Origin: Fagopyrum homotropicum
Taxonomy: Eukaryota > Streptophyta > Magnoliopsida > Caryophyllales > Polygonaceae
NCBI GenBank assembly: GCA_033239125.1
Contig: BSWB01000001.1
Coordinates: 136,754,981-136,818,980 of the forward strand
Length of the DNA: 64,000 nucleotides
Direction: 5' to 3'
This document shows, one piece after another, positions 9,271 to 20,612 of the stretch. The position numbers and the translations under genes were made by a program. The notes under the pieces were generated by a model. The model was not told the DNA's origin, made no database searches, and saw nothing but the letters and a program-made list of their open reading frames with translations. Positions within the stretch are counted from its first letter, which is position 1; each line of letters begins with the position of its first letter.

Positions 9271-11390
9271 AAAGGTCACATGCCGGGATGTGTATACTTT
9301 GTAGGTTTGGGGTCAAGACAATGGTATGCACTTTGGGTGAGGGAGTAACCAACAAATACACATGTGGCGGATCTTGGCTCAATTTTATTTTTATTGTATG
9401 GTCTTAGTAATAGAAAACAAAGACAACCAAAACATTTTAGTTTATCATAATTAGGTAAAGTTCCAAAAAGAGTGAAGAAAGGGGACTTATTTTGGAGGGT
9501 GGGTGTAGGTAGTCTGCAGTAGAAAAGGCCAAAGGACAAAATTTGTAGGGCACCCCGAGTGAGAGAGTAGTGCTAGGCCTGTTTGGGCTATTTGTCTATG
9601 ACGCCGCTCAACATAACCATTGTGCTCGGGGTGTGTGTGGTGGTCATGTGAAGTGTGAGACACCGGAGGACGCAAGGATAGAGCGGAGGGCAACAAACTC
9701 TCCACCATTATCAGAGTAGAGGGTTTTAATTTTTTAGTTGAATTTATTTTCTACAAGAGATTTAAATGTGGAGAATGTATTTAATATATCTGATTTATTT
9801 TTAAGAGAATAGAACCATATATAATTGGTGAAATGATCAACAAAAATAATATAGTATTTAAACCATCAAAGGATAAAACAAGACATGCCCATACATCTGA
9901 AAAAAATAACCTCTAAAGGGAAGAAGTAATGGAAGAGTAATAAAAGGAAAGTTTATACGCTTAATTTGTGGAACAAGAATTACAAAAATCTAAAATTGAA
10001 TTTAGAGGACCAATGGAGAAAAGTGAGCTTAGGGCACGAAACACTGCAATAGAAGGGTGGCCAAGGCGATGTTACCACGCTGAGCCTACGGAGAGGTAAC
10101 TAGCGGAGACGGTTTTGGATGTGGATGAAGGCCAATTGTAAACACCATCTTGTAGGGGACCTCTAAGCAGGATATTGCCCCAGAATAGATCCTGGATACT
10201 AAAAGAAGTTGGAAAGAATGTTATTGAAACTCTATTTTGGGTGGTAGATTTTTATACAGATAAAATATATTTGGCAATTGATAGAACGTGAAGAATATTA
10301 TGCAAATTAAAACAATTGGAAGCATGTTTAATAAAATTGTTACCAATACTAGAGATTTTTAAGCAAAGACCGTTACCAACATGTAAATCATCGGGACCGT
10401 CATATGGATAGTGTTGGGCTAGGGTAGGGATGTCACTAGTGACATGATGCAAAACACCACTGTCATGGTTTGAATTGTTGGTGAGCAGAGATTGTGTTTG
10501 CTTGCGACTGAGCGGTGGGGTCAGAAACTTACAAGGGGTCGGAGAGATGGGGCAATGTCATTAAAGGCAGGACAATAGGCTAGAACGCGGTGACACGACA
10601 CAATTGACACTTTCCAAGGAAGGGACGAGTTGGGGGTCGGGATTAGGCGACGCCGGATGGTTGTGGGGGAGGCGTCCACTATTGGGGTCGGTACAATTGA
10701 TAGGATATGCGGTTGAGGAGGGTTGTTTGTAGGGTTTAGGGGTTTGGACACTCGTGGCCGTGGTGGGGGTTCAAGAGGAGGAGGAAGCGAGATCTTTGTA
10801 GAGGAGGAAGGTCTCATAGGTTAGTAACTTTTCATGGAGATCGGGAAAAGTAATCGGGTTGTCGTGAGCTCTAATCCCATTAACAATGGACTTGTAGTTT
10901 GAATCGAGACCTTTAAGAACTGCCTCAGTGATATCCTCTTAATCTTGGGGATTGCCCAACGGGGCAAGGAGGTCGGCTAAGCCTGAGACTTCATGGAGGA
11001 AGATGGTTATAGATCTGGATCCCTTGACCGAATTTAGTCGTTCCTTGAGGAGACCGACATGGGCTCGGGATGGCTTGGCGTAGGTAGACTTAAGAATGGT
11101 CCACACTTCGCGTGATGTAGTTGCTCTAGTACAAGGGAGACAACGGGTTGAGAGAGCGTGCCGATGAGGCCGCCTTTTAGGAGGTTGTCTTGCCGCCTCC
11201 AAGTTTGATATGCCGGGTTGTTGGTGGTTTCGTCGCCGGTTTCTTGGGAGAGGGGGCGGTGGTGGTGCCGTCTACATAGGAAAATAGATCGTGGCCAATG
11301 AGGAGAGACTCAATTTGATTGAGCCGTGTGATGTAGTTGGTGGGGGAGTGTTTTAGACAATTGGAAATTTTGATGATAATAAAGGGTCTG
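9270..11390 (-). pseudogene. Copia retrotransposon remnant: gag, protease region, integrase
   Basis: Read on the minus strand from about 11390, the order is as follows. First comes a Gag N-terminus (ISNCLKHSPTNYITRLNQIE, then LLIGHDLFSYVDG). A Gag core at 10939-11202 reads REVWTILKSTYAKPSRAHVG. A protease-region block at 10252-10452 reads HHVTSDIPTLAQHYPYDGPD. Integrase pieces follow at 9487-9708 (HTHPEHNGYVERRHRQIAQT) and 9276-9539 (GTLPNYDKLKCFGCLCFLLL, then CVFVGYS). This is the normal copia order. Frameshifts break every block, and RT, RNase H and both LTRs are absent, so the element is truncated just left of 9270. An upstream flank of GGAAGAGGAAGA repeats starts at about 11440. Confidence 0.85.
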
Positions 11391-11495
11391 CTTGGTTCAC
11401 CCGGATTAAGGATTTAATGTAGGAGATTTGTCATTGGAGAGAGGAAGAGGAAGAGGAAGAGGAAGGTTGATTTTTGAGGATTAAAAAGGCAGATT

Positions 11496-11640
11496 ATCAT
11501 GTCTGCTTCATTGAGATGATTCAATATTTCAATTACAATTTAGAGATAATGAAAAAAAGAATTGTTTGATAATCTGCTTCATTGAGATGATTCAATATTT
11601 AAATTACAAATTTAGAGATAATGAAAAAGAGTTGTGGAGT
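11496..11640. repeat. Tandem duplication, period about 71 bp
   Basis: The phrase CTGCTTCATTGAGATGATTC followed by AATATTT(C/A)AATTACAA and TTTAGAGATAATGAAAAA occurs at about 11502 and again at about 11573. No coding potential is seen. Confidence 0.75.
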
Positions 11641-11760
11641 TATTTCCTCAATCTCTTTTGACCACATCAACTTAAAGATAACATAAAGATAAATAGAAAA
11701 GAAGAAATAAACTATACATAATAAATTAAATGCGTTTATTTCCTATTTAAAAACGTCCAG

Positions 11761-11870
11761 GCTATTTGGCGCATTGATTTTTACTAAGTAATGCCCATTT
11801 GTCCGTAACGGACAAATGGGCATTACTTAGTAAATTAATATCATTTGTCCGTCACGGACAAATGGAGTAT
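11761..11870. repeat. Palindromic GTCCGTNACGGAC repeat block, left of dephospho-CoA kinase
   Basis: The block contains a perfect 55-bp inverted repeat (11780-11834; 27-bp arms around one A) and a second palindrome CATTTGTCCGTCACGGACAA just after it. The order (GCGCATT, T-run, ACTAA, large palindrome, spacer, small palindrome) is repeated at 15355-15480 in the same orientation. Confidence 0.85.
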
Positions 11871-12828
11871 AGGTAATATGCCTATTTTGTGGATTAAAGT
11901 TCTAAATTTTGGTTTGTTTGAAAGAAATTTGTAATCCTTTGAATAACAAAAATTTAATTTGATTGTCTTTTGTTAACAGAAAGTTTAAATATTTTCAATA
12001 ACGTTATTTTGATTTGATCGTATTTATGTTTGAAGTTCAACGTCATGTTTAAAAATGTAAAATTGATCTTGAAACTTTGATTCCTTTGTAATTGTTATGT
12101 TTGTAAGTAAGTTTGGTTTCTTTATTGAAAGAAAGTGTTAATCTTTTGAATAAAATATATTTGATTTGATCTTCTTTTGTAAGAGAAAGTTTAAATCCTT
12201 TCAATAACATAACTTTGATTGGATCGTAGATATGTATGATATGAAGTTACGTTTATTTCTTGAAACTTTATATGTTCGATATCAAATCTTAAAACTTTGA
12301 ATGATAGTAAGGTTTTATTTATTGAACATTTATATGTTCGTTACGAAATCTATATTTGAACAAAAGAAACGTTTATTGATATGTTCGTTATAAAATCGTA
12401 AAACTTTATAATCCTTTCAATAACGTTTATTGATAGGAAGTTACGTAATTTTGATTGACAGGAATTTATAATCCTTGCAATAACGTTAAGTTGATATATT
12501 TATCTCATTGTGTTCGTTACAACTCGTTATGTTCATTCAAAGATCTTACTAAATTAAAATTTAACGAAAATGTTACTACAGTAAAATAAACTCATTAATT
12601 TCATAAAGTTGTACACATTATTGGTTGATCTAAAAGATACAAATATATGTTGAAAATCTCAAGTTGTGAAGTAATAATCTGTCCGTCACGGACAACGTAT
12701 AAGTGTCCCTCACGGACAAATGGAGTACTTTATGGCAACTACTAAGATGCACCTCTTAAAAATGACTCAACAATTCTCACATGAAAGGTCTTCAAGCAAC
12801 ATAATTCTACGATTTTCTTACCAGACTT
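11871..12828. other. AT-rich downstream flank with diverged repeats
   Basis: No gene is seen. The phrases AATCCTTTCAATAACGTT and TTTGATTGGATCGTA recur in diverged form between 11940 and 12500. Two further GTCCGTCACGGACAA-type words lie at 12681-12722, the second followed by ATGGAGTA as in the block at 11845. The end of this stretch includes the probable 3' UTR of the kinase gene. Confidence 0.5.
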
Positions 12829-14995
12829 CTACAAGCTGTTACCATTAAAGAGTTTCTTACAAAGCAGAATGGGTGCAACTATGGAAGCAATAGCCAACAG
12901 AACACTTTGCCTGGATCGCATTTTTTCCCCCCATGTTAACGGTCTTGTCACCACACGTAATACTTTCTCAACTTGCTCGTTTAGGTCCTCCAGTGTTCCG
13001 TTATTATCAATCACAATGTCTGCCTTGCTTCTTTTCAAATCAAGGGGCATTTGAGCATTAATTTTGTTCACTGCCTCTTCATCTGATATCCCATCCCTAG
13101 CCTTCAGCCTTTGAAGCTGTGTGTTGTCATCAACCCATACAACCACTACAGGGCTTGTCCATTTGTCGAGTTTGGCCTCAAATAGCAGAGGAACATCTAG
13201 AACTATAATCTTAGATCCCTTGAGCCACAACTTCAAAACCTCCTGAAAAATGCCAGAGGAAATATAAGGTGCCAGTAGCCTGCAACAAATTTTGAGATGA
13301 GGTGATTAGTACTTACTACACAAGAGCATCTTAGGGGTTATTAGCATTAAGCTTGAAGACAATGTAAGTGAAGTGAAAAACATTCATGAAAAAATTCTGA
13401 ATGCTTGATAGTTTCTGGCCCCCAAAGGTTCAATAGGTTTGTTTTTCCATTCACATTGTTCATGCTTGTTTGCTGCTCAAAAGCTGCAATTACTTAGTCA
13501 TCATAGTAGGACACTCGCCAGTGTATTTAACTTTCTCAAATAACTCAAAGAGATTTACATCACCATTCTGCTGAACTCTACTACAACGAATGTGAGTTAA
13601 GATAACAGACCATAATTAGCATGTATGGAACAGATCTTTTGTTTCACCCACCACCCAAAAAAACTGGCTAGCTATACTGTAAGAAAGTATTTGACTGGCT
13701 CTACTTGGGGTTTGGGCATAGAAAAAGTACTCTCCTCACTACAGGGAACTAGATAATTAAAGGGTGCGTCTGGGATTCCTATTTCACAATCTTATAGGAG
13801 CTTATCAAGCCTACGAAGCTTATTGGAACCCCTTTTTCATTGATTTAAAAGCACTAAAGAAATAAAATCCAATAATTCAAATCATATAGCAAACTAAGGA
13901 AATTTTATACCGGTTAAGAAGTTGTCTCTTAGATGGATTAGAGAATATAATTTGCCCCAACTTTGGCCTATCGACTTCTCCATTAGGTTGAAGAATACCA
14001 TCTCCGAATTCCTTTACAACCTTCTTCCAGCCACCTGTGCCCTTCTTTAAAACATCCTGCAGAAAACACAAGTCGCATTATGTTTGTTGGGTGATGAATC
14101 ACAAATCATAACTCATAGATGATAACAAAAACATAATGATACAATAACAAAATAGAAAATGAACACAAAATTTAGAGAAAATGAAAAGTTTTCTTAAAAA
14201 TATGTGACCCTCCATCGATAACCTGGGCACGTTGTGAAAACTTAATAGCCTGGCTAAGATACCAGAGTCAACTTGCCCTCAAAATTTTTCAGAGTTTGTA
14301 AATGAGCGAAACACAAAAGGTCATTCAACTAAGCCCATCAAAATTGGCATCTCAAGAAATATCAAACCAAGCCCATCAAAATTGATCAAAGATCAGATAT
14401 TTTAAACTTGTAAATGATAATACTTCACTAAAATCATCCAAAAATCGTCCTAAACCATCCAAGATTCTTCCTAAAGCCCCTTACGTAGTATCGTGTCTTA
14501 GGAAGCGCAATCATATCTTGCTAGAAATGCTATCACAAACCCTCATCTCTGAATATCAAGATAGAACGTATTTCCCATAAACGCGATCTTACCAATGCAA
14601 GTATATCAGATAGCGGGAAAAAAGGATCGGATTTCCCATCTTATACAGCACAAACGAAGTCCCAGTTTATTCTCAAACTTGATCCAAGTCTGCCAAAGAG
14701 GAGAATTCAATTGGCTAAAGCATGACTCGAACTCTTCAAATTCAAGTAATATATCGACCACTTTTTAAGAATAAATCGAACACCTCAATCAGAGACACTC
14801 AATTAACGCTAAAGTAATTATGATCTAAATCAAATCTCACAAGTACACATGCCAACTGGAGAATCAGATTGAAAAGAGAGTGATTACCCGAGCGACAATA
14901 TCAGCGTCAACGACGGGGATGTCATTGGCCTTGAAGATATTGGAGACGGTACTCTTCCCTGAAGAGATCCCACCCGTCAGCCCCACTATTCGCAT
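12829..14995 (-). CDS. Dephospho-CoA kinase, three exons
   Basis: The product phosphorylates dephospho-CoA with ATP, the last step of coenzyme A synthesis. Exons: 14995-14888, 14056-13911 and 13279-12829, joined with GT/AG borders; the joined frame is 234 aa, close to the roughly 230 aa of plant homologues. The start ATG at 14995 is chosen because MRIVGLTGGISSGKSTVSN is the family's N-terminus. Visible motifs: P-loop GGISSGKS (residues 8-15), VVDADIVAR (about 28-36), DVPLLFE (about 113-119), and the lid/LKARDGIS region followed by AD-VIDNNG. The last 25 residues hold a hydrophobic segment (about 211-225) followed by KK, which could be a tail anchor. An in-frame TAG at 15110-15112 separates an upstream open frame starting near 15290, so I treat that as 5' leader. 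No breaks are seen in the exons. Confidence 0.92.
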
Positions 14996-15354
14996 CTTCG
15001 GCACGAGCTGTCCGTTGGAAGAGGCTTTATCGAAGTACTCGGACACGGTTGACTGGGAGAAAGGATTAGATAGCCAACTCAAAAGTCTAGAAAATTCCTC
15101 AAAAGAAACCTAGAAATTGGGATACTGAACCCCAAAGAAGCCATAATTTTTCCACAAAACCTTAATTTTACGCGGAGTCGAGGGTGGTGGAAGCCAGGAC
15201 GACGATAAATGGTCCACGGTGGGAGTCACGGCAAAGCGGAGCCGGGGAGGATGAGAGATACGCAGTGAACTTGAAAAGGAGAAAACGCGCATAGCATGAG
15301 AGAACACAAAGGGGAAATTAGCTTAATTAAGAATGAAGATACTAAATAACGCAC

Positions 15355-15480
15355 ATTGTTATTTAGCGCATTTTTTTTTACTAACAACGCACATTTGTCT
15401 ATTACGGACAAATGTGCGTTATTTAGTATTTTCATTAAACTTGTCCGTCACGGACAAGGTTAGCTTGTCCGTCACGGACA
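15355..15480. repeat. Palindromic GTCCGTCACGGAC repeat block, upstream of dephospho-CoA kinase
   Basis: AACGCACATTTGTC and GACAAATGTGCGTT form a 14-bp stem around a 7-base loop. They are followed by CTTGTCCGTCACGGACAAGG and a second TTGTCCGTCACGGACA. The layout matches 11761-11870. It lies about 360 bp upstream of the kinase start codon, close to the likely promoter. Confidence 0.8.
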
Positions 15481-15921
15481 CGGTTTTACAAAAACCTAGA
15501 AATGCCTAATCTATAATTATGACAATACAAAAACCTAGAAATGCCCGAATTGACTCCAAGTTCCTAATCCTCTTTAATTACAGCCTAATCTATATTTATG
15601 GTTTGACAATTAGCTTAATTAAGAATGAAGTTACCATAAAAAGTTGGTATTTTCCACTTTGCTTGCACCTGATATCAAATGCCTTTGTGAGATCCATCCC
15701 TACCAACTCTCGAGATTTGAGAAGAAGTAGATCCAAGTTGCTAATCCCCTTTGATTATAGACAGGCCATTTGCTGACATAGTCACAATAATAAATAGAGA
15801 AGATTGCCTAAACAATACCGACTAAACTCGTTTAAAATATCAAAACAATATTTTTTCTATTAAGACCGACCAAAGATTAGTATGTGAATTACCAACTAGA
15901 AGCATATTTTGATAGAGGGAG
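15481..15921. other. Intergenic with short local duplications
   Basis: No gene is seen. ACAAAAACCTAGAAATGCC occurs twice (about 15488 and 15527). TTAGCTTAATTAAGAATGAAG occurs at about 15319 and 15611, and the phrase around CCTAATCTATA(A/T)TTATG occurs twice. Confidence 0.5.
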
Positions 15922-15978
15922 CAAATGAAAGTGGTTGGCGGTTTTTCAATTGTGAAAATCGTCAACTACTTTCATTTG
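15922..15978. repeat. Hairpin with a 24-bp imperfect stem
   Basis: CAAATGAAAGTGGTTGGCGG at the left pairs with CGTCAACTACTTTCATTTG at the right around a TCAATTGTG loop, with a few mismatches. It could be a small MITE remnant or a precursor-like hairpin; nothing else identifies it. Confidence 0.6.
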
Positions 15979-16130
15979 ATGTTGAATCAAATAGAAGATA
16001 ATTAAGGTATTGATCTCGTCGGACATTCTAATAGTTTAAATGACGAACACTAAAATTAATCCGCCTAAAAATGCAAATCAACGAACATAGCAATTCAAAG
16101 TCTCAAATTCTCAGTATCAACAGTACCTGG

Positions 16131-16416
16131 CAGAGTGAGAGAGGTTGAGTCTGAGACGAGAGGCGGACTGACGGAGACAAGCGGAGGACTGGCGGTTCTT
16201 GGCGGATGACTGAGAGTCTGAAACGAGCGGAGCCGAGACAAGCCGCAACAGAGGGGTTTTCTGCGCAGAGAGTGAGAAAGAGCTGAGATGCAGAGGCGGG
16301 CCTGGCGGAGTCGGGAGGGGCAGCGCCGCAGCGGCAGCGACGGCCGACGGGGTGAGGTTGGCGAGGGGGGAGCGGCGGGTGGAGGGTTTTTCTGAATAGC
16401 GGGGATTTGTGTTCAT
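16131..16416 (-). CDS. Orphan first-exon-like ORF, function unknown
   Basis: From ATG at 16416 the minus strand encodes MNTNPRYSEKPSTRRSPLAN, then an Ala/Pro-rich and Ser-rich stretch, in DNA much richer in GC than its surroundings. At 16131 the frame meets AG|GTACTG, a possible splice donor. Without splicing the frame runs to 16117 (99 aa). The composition resembles the N-terminus of a nuclear or organelle-targeted plant protein, but no later exon is recognised downstream. I do not know the product; it may be a truncated gene or chance GC-rich ORF. Confidence 0.25.
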
Positions 16417-16529
16417 TCGATATGTCTGCAGGGTTTTTTTTTAAAATCAAAACGACGTGTTTTATAAGGTTTTTTTAATTTCGCAAACGGCGTCGTTGGG
16501 GGCAGGTCGGTGGGATTGAGCTTGGACAA

Positions 16530-17520
16530 GGGCTATGTTACGTACAAAGGTAAAACAAATGGTTGCATTTCGTTTGAGTTTGATCCAGATTGATGGAACT
16601 GAAGATCTTGTGGATAGAATTCGGGTTGTGCAAGCGGGTACACTAAGCTTAGTTCAGGGAGGACTAACTGCAGGAAGCACTACATCTGAGGCTGCTGCAT
16701 ATTGGTTGAAAGATTGAAGTCATTCAAGGAGAATCTTCAACAAAACACATTCAATTGATTGGAAGACACTGATCCATCAGGTTTGACAAAAGTTGCTTTC
16801 TTAAACAGATTCTTCTGACATTATCATAGCATTAGAAATGCAGGCAGAGTTTCAGCCGGTTAATTTATCAGCAAGCACATACTATGTGCCCGGCTTCACT
16901 TCCGCCCAATATATGGAGCAGCTGCGAGTGAGGTAAATGCTTCTGCACATTTATCATTTTAGGGTTCAGTACATGATCAAGCTTGCTTCATCAAAGTGCA
17001 AAAAACTTAATGCTCCACGTTTGTGTAATTCTTAATCGACTGACCGGTGGAGGTTAATCTGTTGTTGATCTTGGACAGGTTGGTTTTCTTACCGAGTTTA
17101 GTGTCAATGGCAAGACATGATTTGTGTTTGTATGATTGTTACAGATTGAAGGAGCTTTTGTTCAAGGAATTGGGTTCTTCATGATGGAAGAGTACTTAAC
17201 CGATTCAAATGGAATGGTGGTTGCTGATAGCACATGGACATACAAGATTCCGACTATAGACACCATTCCGAAACAACTCAATGTCGAAATACTCAACAGC
17301 AGGCACCACCAGAAACGTGTTCTTTCATCGAAAGGTATACCCAAACCAAATATTATTGACGGATATGATAGTAAATAATTTAACTGATGCTTTGCATTTG
17401 TGCAGCTTCTGGGGAGCCACCGTTGCTGTTAGCAGCAACCGTTCACTGTGGCACGTGATCGGCAATCAAAGAAGCAAGAAGGCAGTAGCTTTGTGGACTT
17501 GACATTGTTCAGAGATACAT
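16530..17520 (+). pseudogene. Aldehyde oxidase C-terminal pseudogene fragment
   Basis: The pieces match the molybdenum-domain C-terminus of plant aldehyde oxidases (molybdo-flavoenzymes acting on aldehydes such as abscisic aldehyde). In order: TKVKQMVAFRLSLIQIDGTE and TLSLVQGGLTAGSTTSEA (16545-16690), QPVNLSASTYYVPGFTSAQY (about 16855), QIEGAFVQGIGFFMMEEYLT, ADSTWTYKIPTIDTIPKQLN, LNSRHHQKRVLSSK (17140-17335), and after an intron-like gap ASGEPPLLLAATVHCGT, stop, SAIKEARRQ, stop, LCGLDIVQR (17404-17510). Much of the enzyme is missing upstream, segments are deleted between blocks, and two stops interrupt the end. Intron-like gaps mean it is not a processed copy. Confidence 0.88.
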
Positions 17521-19229
17521 CCAGTATAAGATGAATTGCGGCACTTAGGAAATCAAATGTCAAATTACAGTTGGAATTCAGTTGAGTATACCTTTCCATA
17601 GCTACTTAGTTCAAATTCAGTTGATTTTTGTATGTAAAAGTATGCAAATTTGATAGCTACTTGCTTCAAGTTCAGTTGAGGGCTGAGAGGATTTTCCCAA
17701 GCCGTGTTTGACCATCAGACCATTTCCCTTTTCAAAAACACTTTAATTTACTAAGAAAATTGGATGAAATACGCCCATCATAAAATTCATTAAGTAACTA
17801 ACATAGGCTTATAATTTATTAACAAAATAACATATTTTAATATCTAATACCGGATTTGCCCCTACTAATATATCTGAGTTTTACCCAATTAGTTATAAGA
17901 GAATCTGCTAATTGATTATACAATAATCCTAATTTAAGAAGTTAATTAATAATTAGAATCATTTACTTAATATCTTATTCACAACACTGTTGAACGTCAT
18001 TCCAGCAAAGAAGTTGAAGCGTCAACTTGCCTTCCTTCTTTTTTCTTCTTTGGTAGTTGAATCGTTGCTTCGGATTTCTTTTTAGAGAGGAGTGTACAAG
18101 ATATCACTATTATTGTAAAACTTGAAAGCAATCCCTGTGAAATGATAAATCTACTATGTTACATGAAAATAAGTCATTTACATGAGCTACATGAAGAGTA
18201 CAAGCATGTACAAGCCATATATAAAAATCTCAGACGTTACATACAAGTAATATAATGATACATGCTTTACAAGAACAGTTACAATCATCATTCCAGTAAT
18301 ATGAATATCAGATCGTAAAAGAACTTTTTACAAGAAATGATAAATCTACTATGTTACATGAAAATAAGCCAATTCAAGAGATTAATTCGGTACTATGATA
18401 TCAGTTCATACAAGAAACTTTAATATACCAAAGAAAGATACATGATTTTCAATGCAAGATGTATCATTGAAATATCAGATTAAACTCCATTTACAACGAT
18501 TCTCAAAAGTTTACAGAACTAGACTCGTGGACTATGCAGTGTGGATCTTTCATATTTGGCCGAAAGAAATAGAATAATTCCTATTCAGTTGCAAGCAAAT
18601 TATAAGATTTACATGGAACTAACAGATTAATACAAGCCATTTATAGGAAGATGAAAAGTTTACAGAAAGTAGACCCGTACAGAATGCAGTATAGTCAATA
18701 GGAAGAAACAAATACCACAATTCCCATTTAGTATAGGTATAGTACAAGAATTACCTTCATTCAAATTCATTTGTTAATCTCATAGAGTATGCAACATACC
18801 TTTTGATCGAGAAATTGAACAACGACGATTCAGACTTGTAGAAGAAAACAGTAGATTTCAGTATATAAAATCAACATTTAATTTTATACTATGTTAATTG
18901 CTAATTGATTCAGCTGATTAAAATTGATAACTCCATCAATATATACCTTCTTCAATTAGGGAATATGGTTTAATTATAAGACAATAATCATTGTGGGTCA
19001 TTTAAAGGCCAATAATCAATTAAGAATATTATAGATTCTTGTATAAGGGTAAGTTTGTCCATAAAAATTAAAAAATGCCATTTACTAACAAAATTATTGA
19101 GCTGCACACTTACTAACCAAAATTAGTGAAGTAGAGCTATATACCAAATTCACTCGTACTATTATTGTGCTTAGCATAACACTACACACATTTCTATGAG
19201 CTGTCAGATCGAAATAAAAAAACCCCTTA
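17521..19229. other. Non-coding AT-rich stretch with repeated phrases
   Basis: No gene is seen. A 60-70 bp imperfect duplication lies at about 17580-17690 (GATAGCTACTT...CAGTTGA words). GAAATGATAAATCTACTATG followed by TTACATGAAAATAAG occurs at about 18138 and 18336. TTTACAGAA-TAGAC-CGT-GA-ATGCAGT occurs at about 18510 and 18660. The pattern suggests a decayed repeat, not a gene. Confidence 0.5.
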
Positions 19230-19787
19230 GAGCATCCACAATGGGGGTATTGTTGGGATCTTATTTAATAAAATATGATAAATATATTCTTCTTTTGTCA
19301 GATTTTTATAGAGAAATGGGCATTGGTTGGAGTGTAGTATTCTGCAGGAGAAATTCACTTTAAAATTGTTTCTCTTCCTTTTTGCTAAAGTTTTGTTTAT
19401 TTTTCTTATTTTTTTTTATAAATTATAGAAATTTATATTCACATTATGGTCCAACCAAACAAGGAATTAGAGGGTAATGATTGGAATATTCTTTCATTTC
19501 AACATCTCACAATAATAGTAGTGTCCGTGAGGCATTTTTATTTGGGCAAATTTGGTTAGTAGGCTATTTAGAGAAATAGTGATAGTAAGTAGGTTTTTTT
19601 GTTTTTCAATTAAGTAAATATACCCCTCTTATTTTTTTTTACCGTCAAACCTTCTCCATCCTCTTGTTTTCTTCTTTCTTCCGAATGCTTTTTAAAAACT
19701 GAATTTCTTTTTTTATTTTCTTTTATTAGTTTTTTTTGTCTTTTTTATTTTCTTTATTTTTTATTTATTTTCTAGAATGAAGAATTT

Positions 19788-20130
19788 TTTCACACACCGG
19801 AATTATCACATACCGGAATTATCACATACCGGAATTTCCACATACCGGAATTTCACATACCGGAATTTTCACATAACCGGAATTTTACATACCGGAATTA
19901 TCACATACCGGAATTATCACATACCGGATTTTCACATACCGGAATTTTCACATACCATAATTTTCGCATACCGGAATTTCACATACCGGATTTTCACATA
20001 CCGGATTTTCACATACCGGATTTTCACATACCGGAATTATCACATACCGGATTTTCACATACCGGAATTTCACATACCAGAATTTCACATACCGGACATT
20101 TACATACCGAAATTTACATACCGGAATGAA
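19788..20130 (+). repeat. CACATACCGGAATTT minisatellite
   Basis: About 20 head-to-tail copies of a 14-17 bp unit CACATACCGGAATTT(T) with small variants. It is open in one frame by periodicity (HIPEF and TYRNF-like repeats), which I regard as chance. Confidence 0.9.
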
Positions 20131-20449
20131 TTTTTAATTGTCTAATATTTAGTTTTGCAAATTTTAGGGGGCTCGTTGTAATTTTGCAATTTTTTTTTTA
20201 TTGTAATTTGCGTATATGATGACGGTTTGCAAAAATGGGTCCATCACCGTCTCTTTTGGTTTCCAAAAGACTTGTTCTTTTTCCCAGTTGACAATGACAA
20301 ATTGACAAGACGTGGAGGAGTTGAGCATTATTTGAGTGGATAATTATATGTTAAAATTGTCTCAAAATAAAAGTATTATGTAAACAAAAATAAATAGCGG
20401 ACGGAAAGCACAAGGATCAAGTGTTGATTGTGCCGCTAGTTTTAATTCA

Positions 20450-20612
20450 GAAATTTCTGAAATGAAATTTCTAGTATGAACTTTTCGTATGAAATTTCTG
20501 GTATGAAAAATTCTGGTATGAAAAAATTCTAGTATGAAAAAAATTCTGGTATGAAATTTCTGGTATGAAAATTCTGGTATGAGAATTTCCGGTATGAGAA
20601 ATTCAGTCCAGA
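20450..20612 (-). repeat. Inverted counterpart minisatellite (TTCTGGTATGAAA)
   Basis: About nine copies of TTCTGGTATGAAA. The unit is the reverse complement of the array at 19788-20130 with a few changes (TTCCGGTATGAGAAA near its end is closest). It forms the right arm of the foldback. Confidence 0.85.

Noticed and set aside
15110..15307. Upstream in-frame extension of dephospho-CoA kinase as an organelle-targeting peptide
   Set aside because: An in-frame TAG at 15110-15112 separates it from the kinase frame, and family proteins start at MRIVGLTGG. Treated as leader, possibly a small upstream ORF.
19788..20130. CRISPR-like array
   Set aside because: The units abut without unique spacers and the DNA is a plant genome, so it is a minisatellite.
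19777..20145. 122-codon open frame over the CACATACCGG array
   Set aside because: It is produced by a 14-17 bp repeat with no stop in one frame; no domain, and it lies inside a foldback element.
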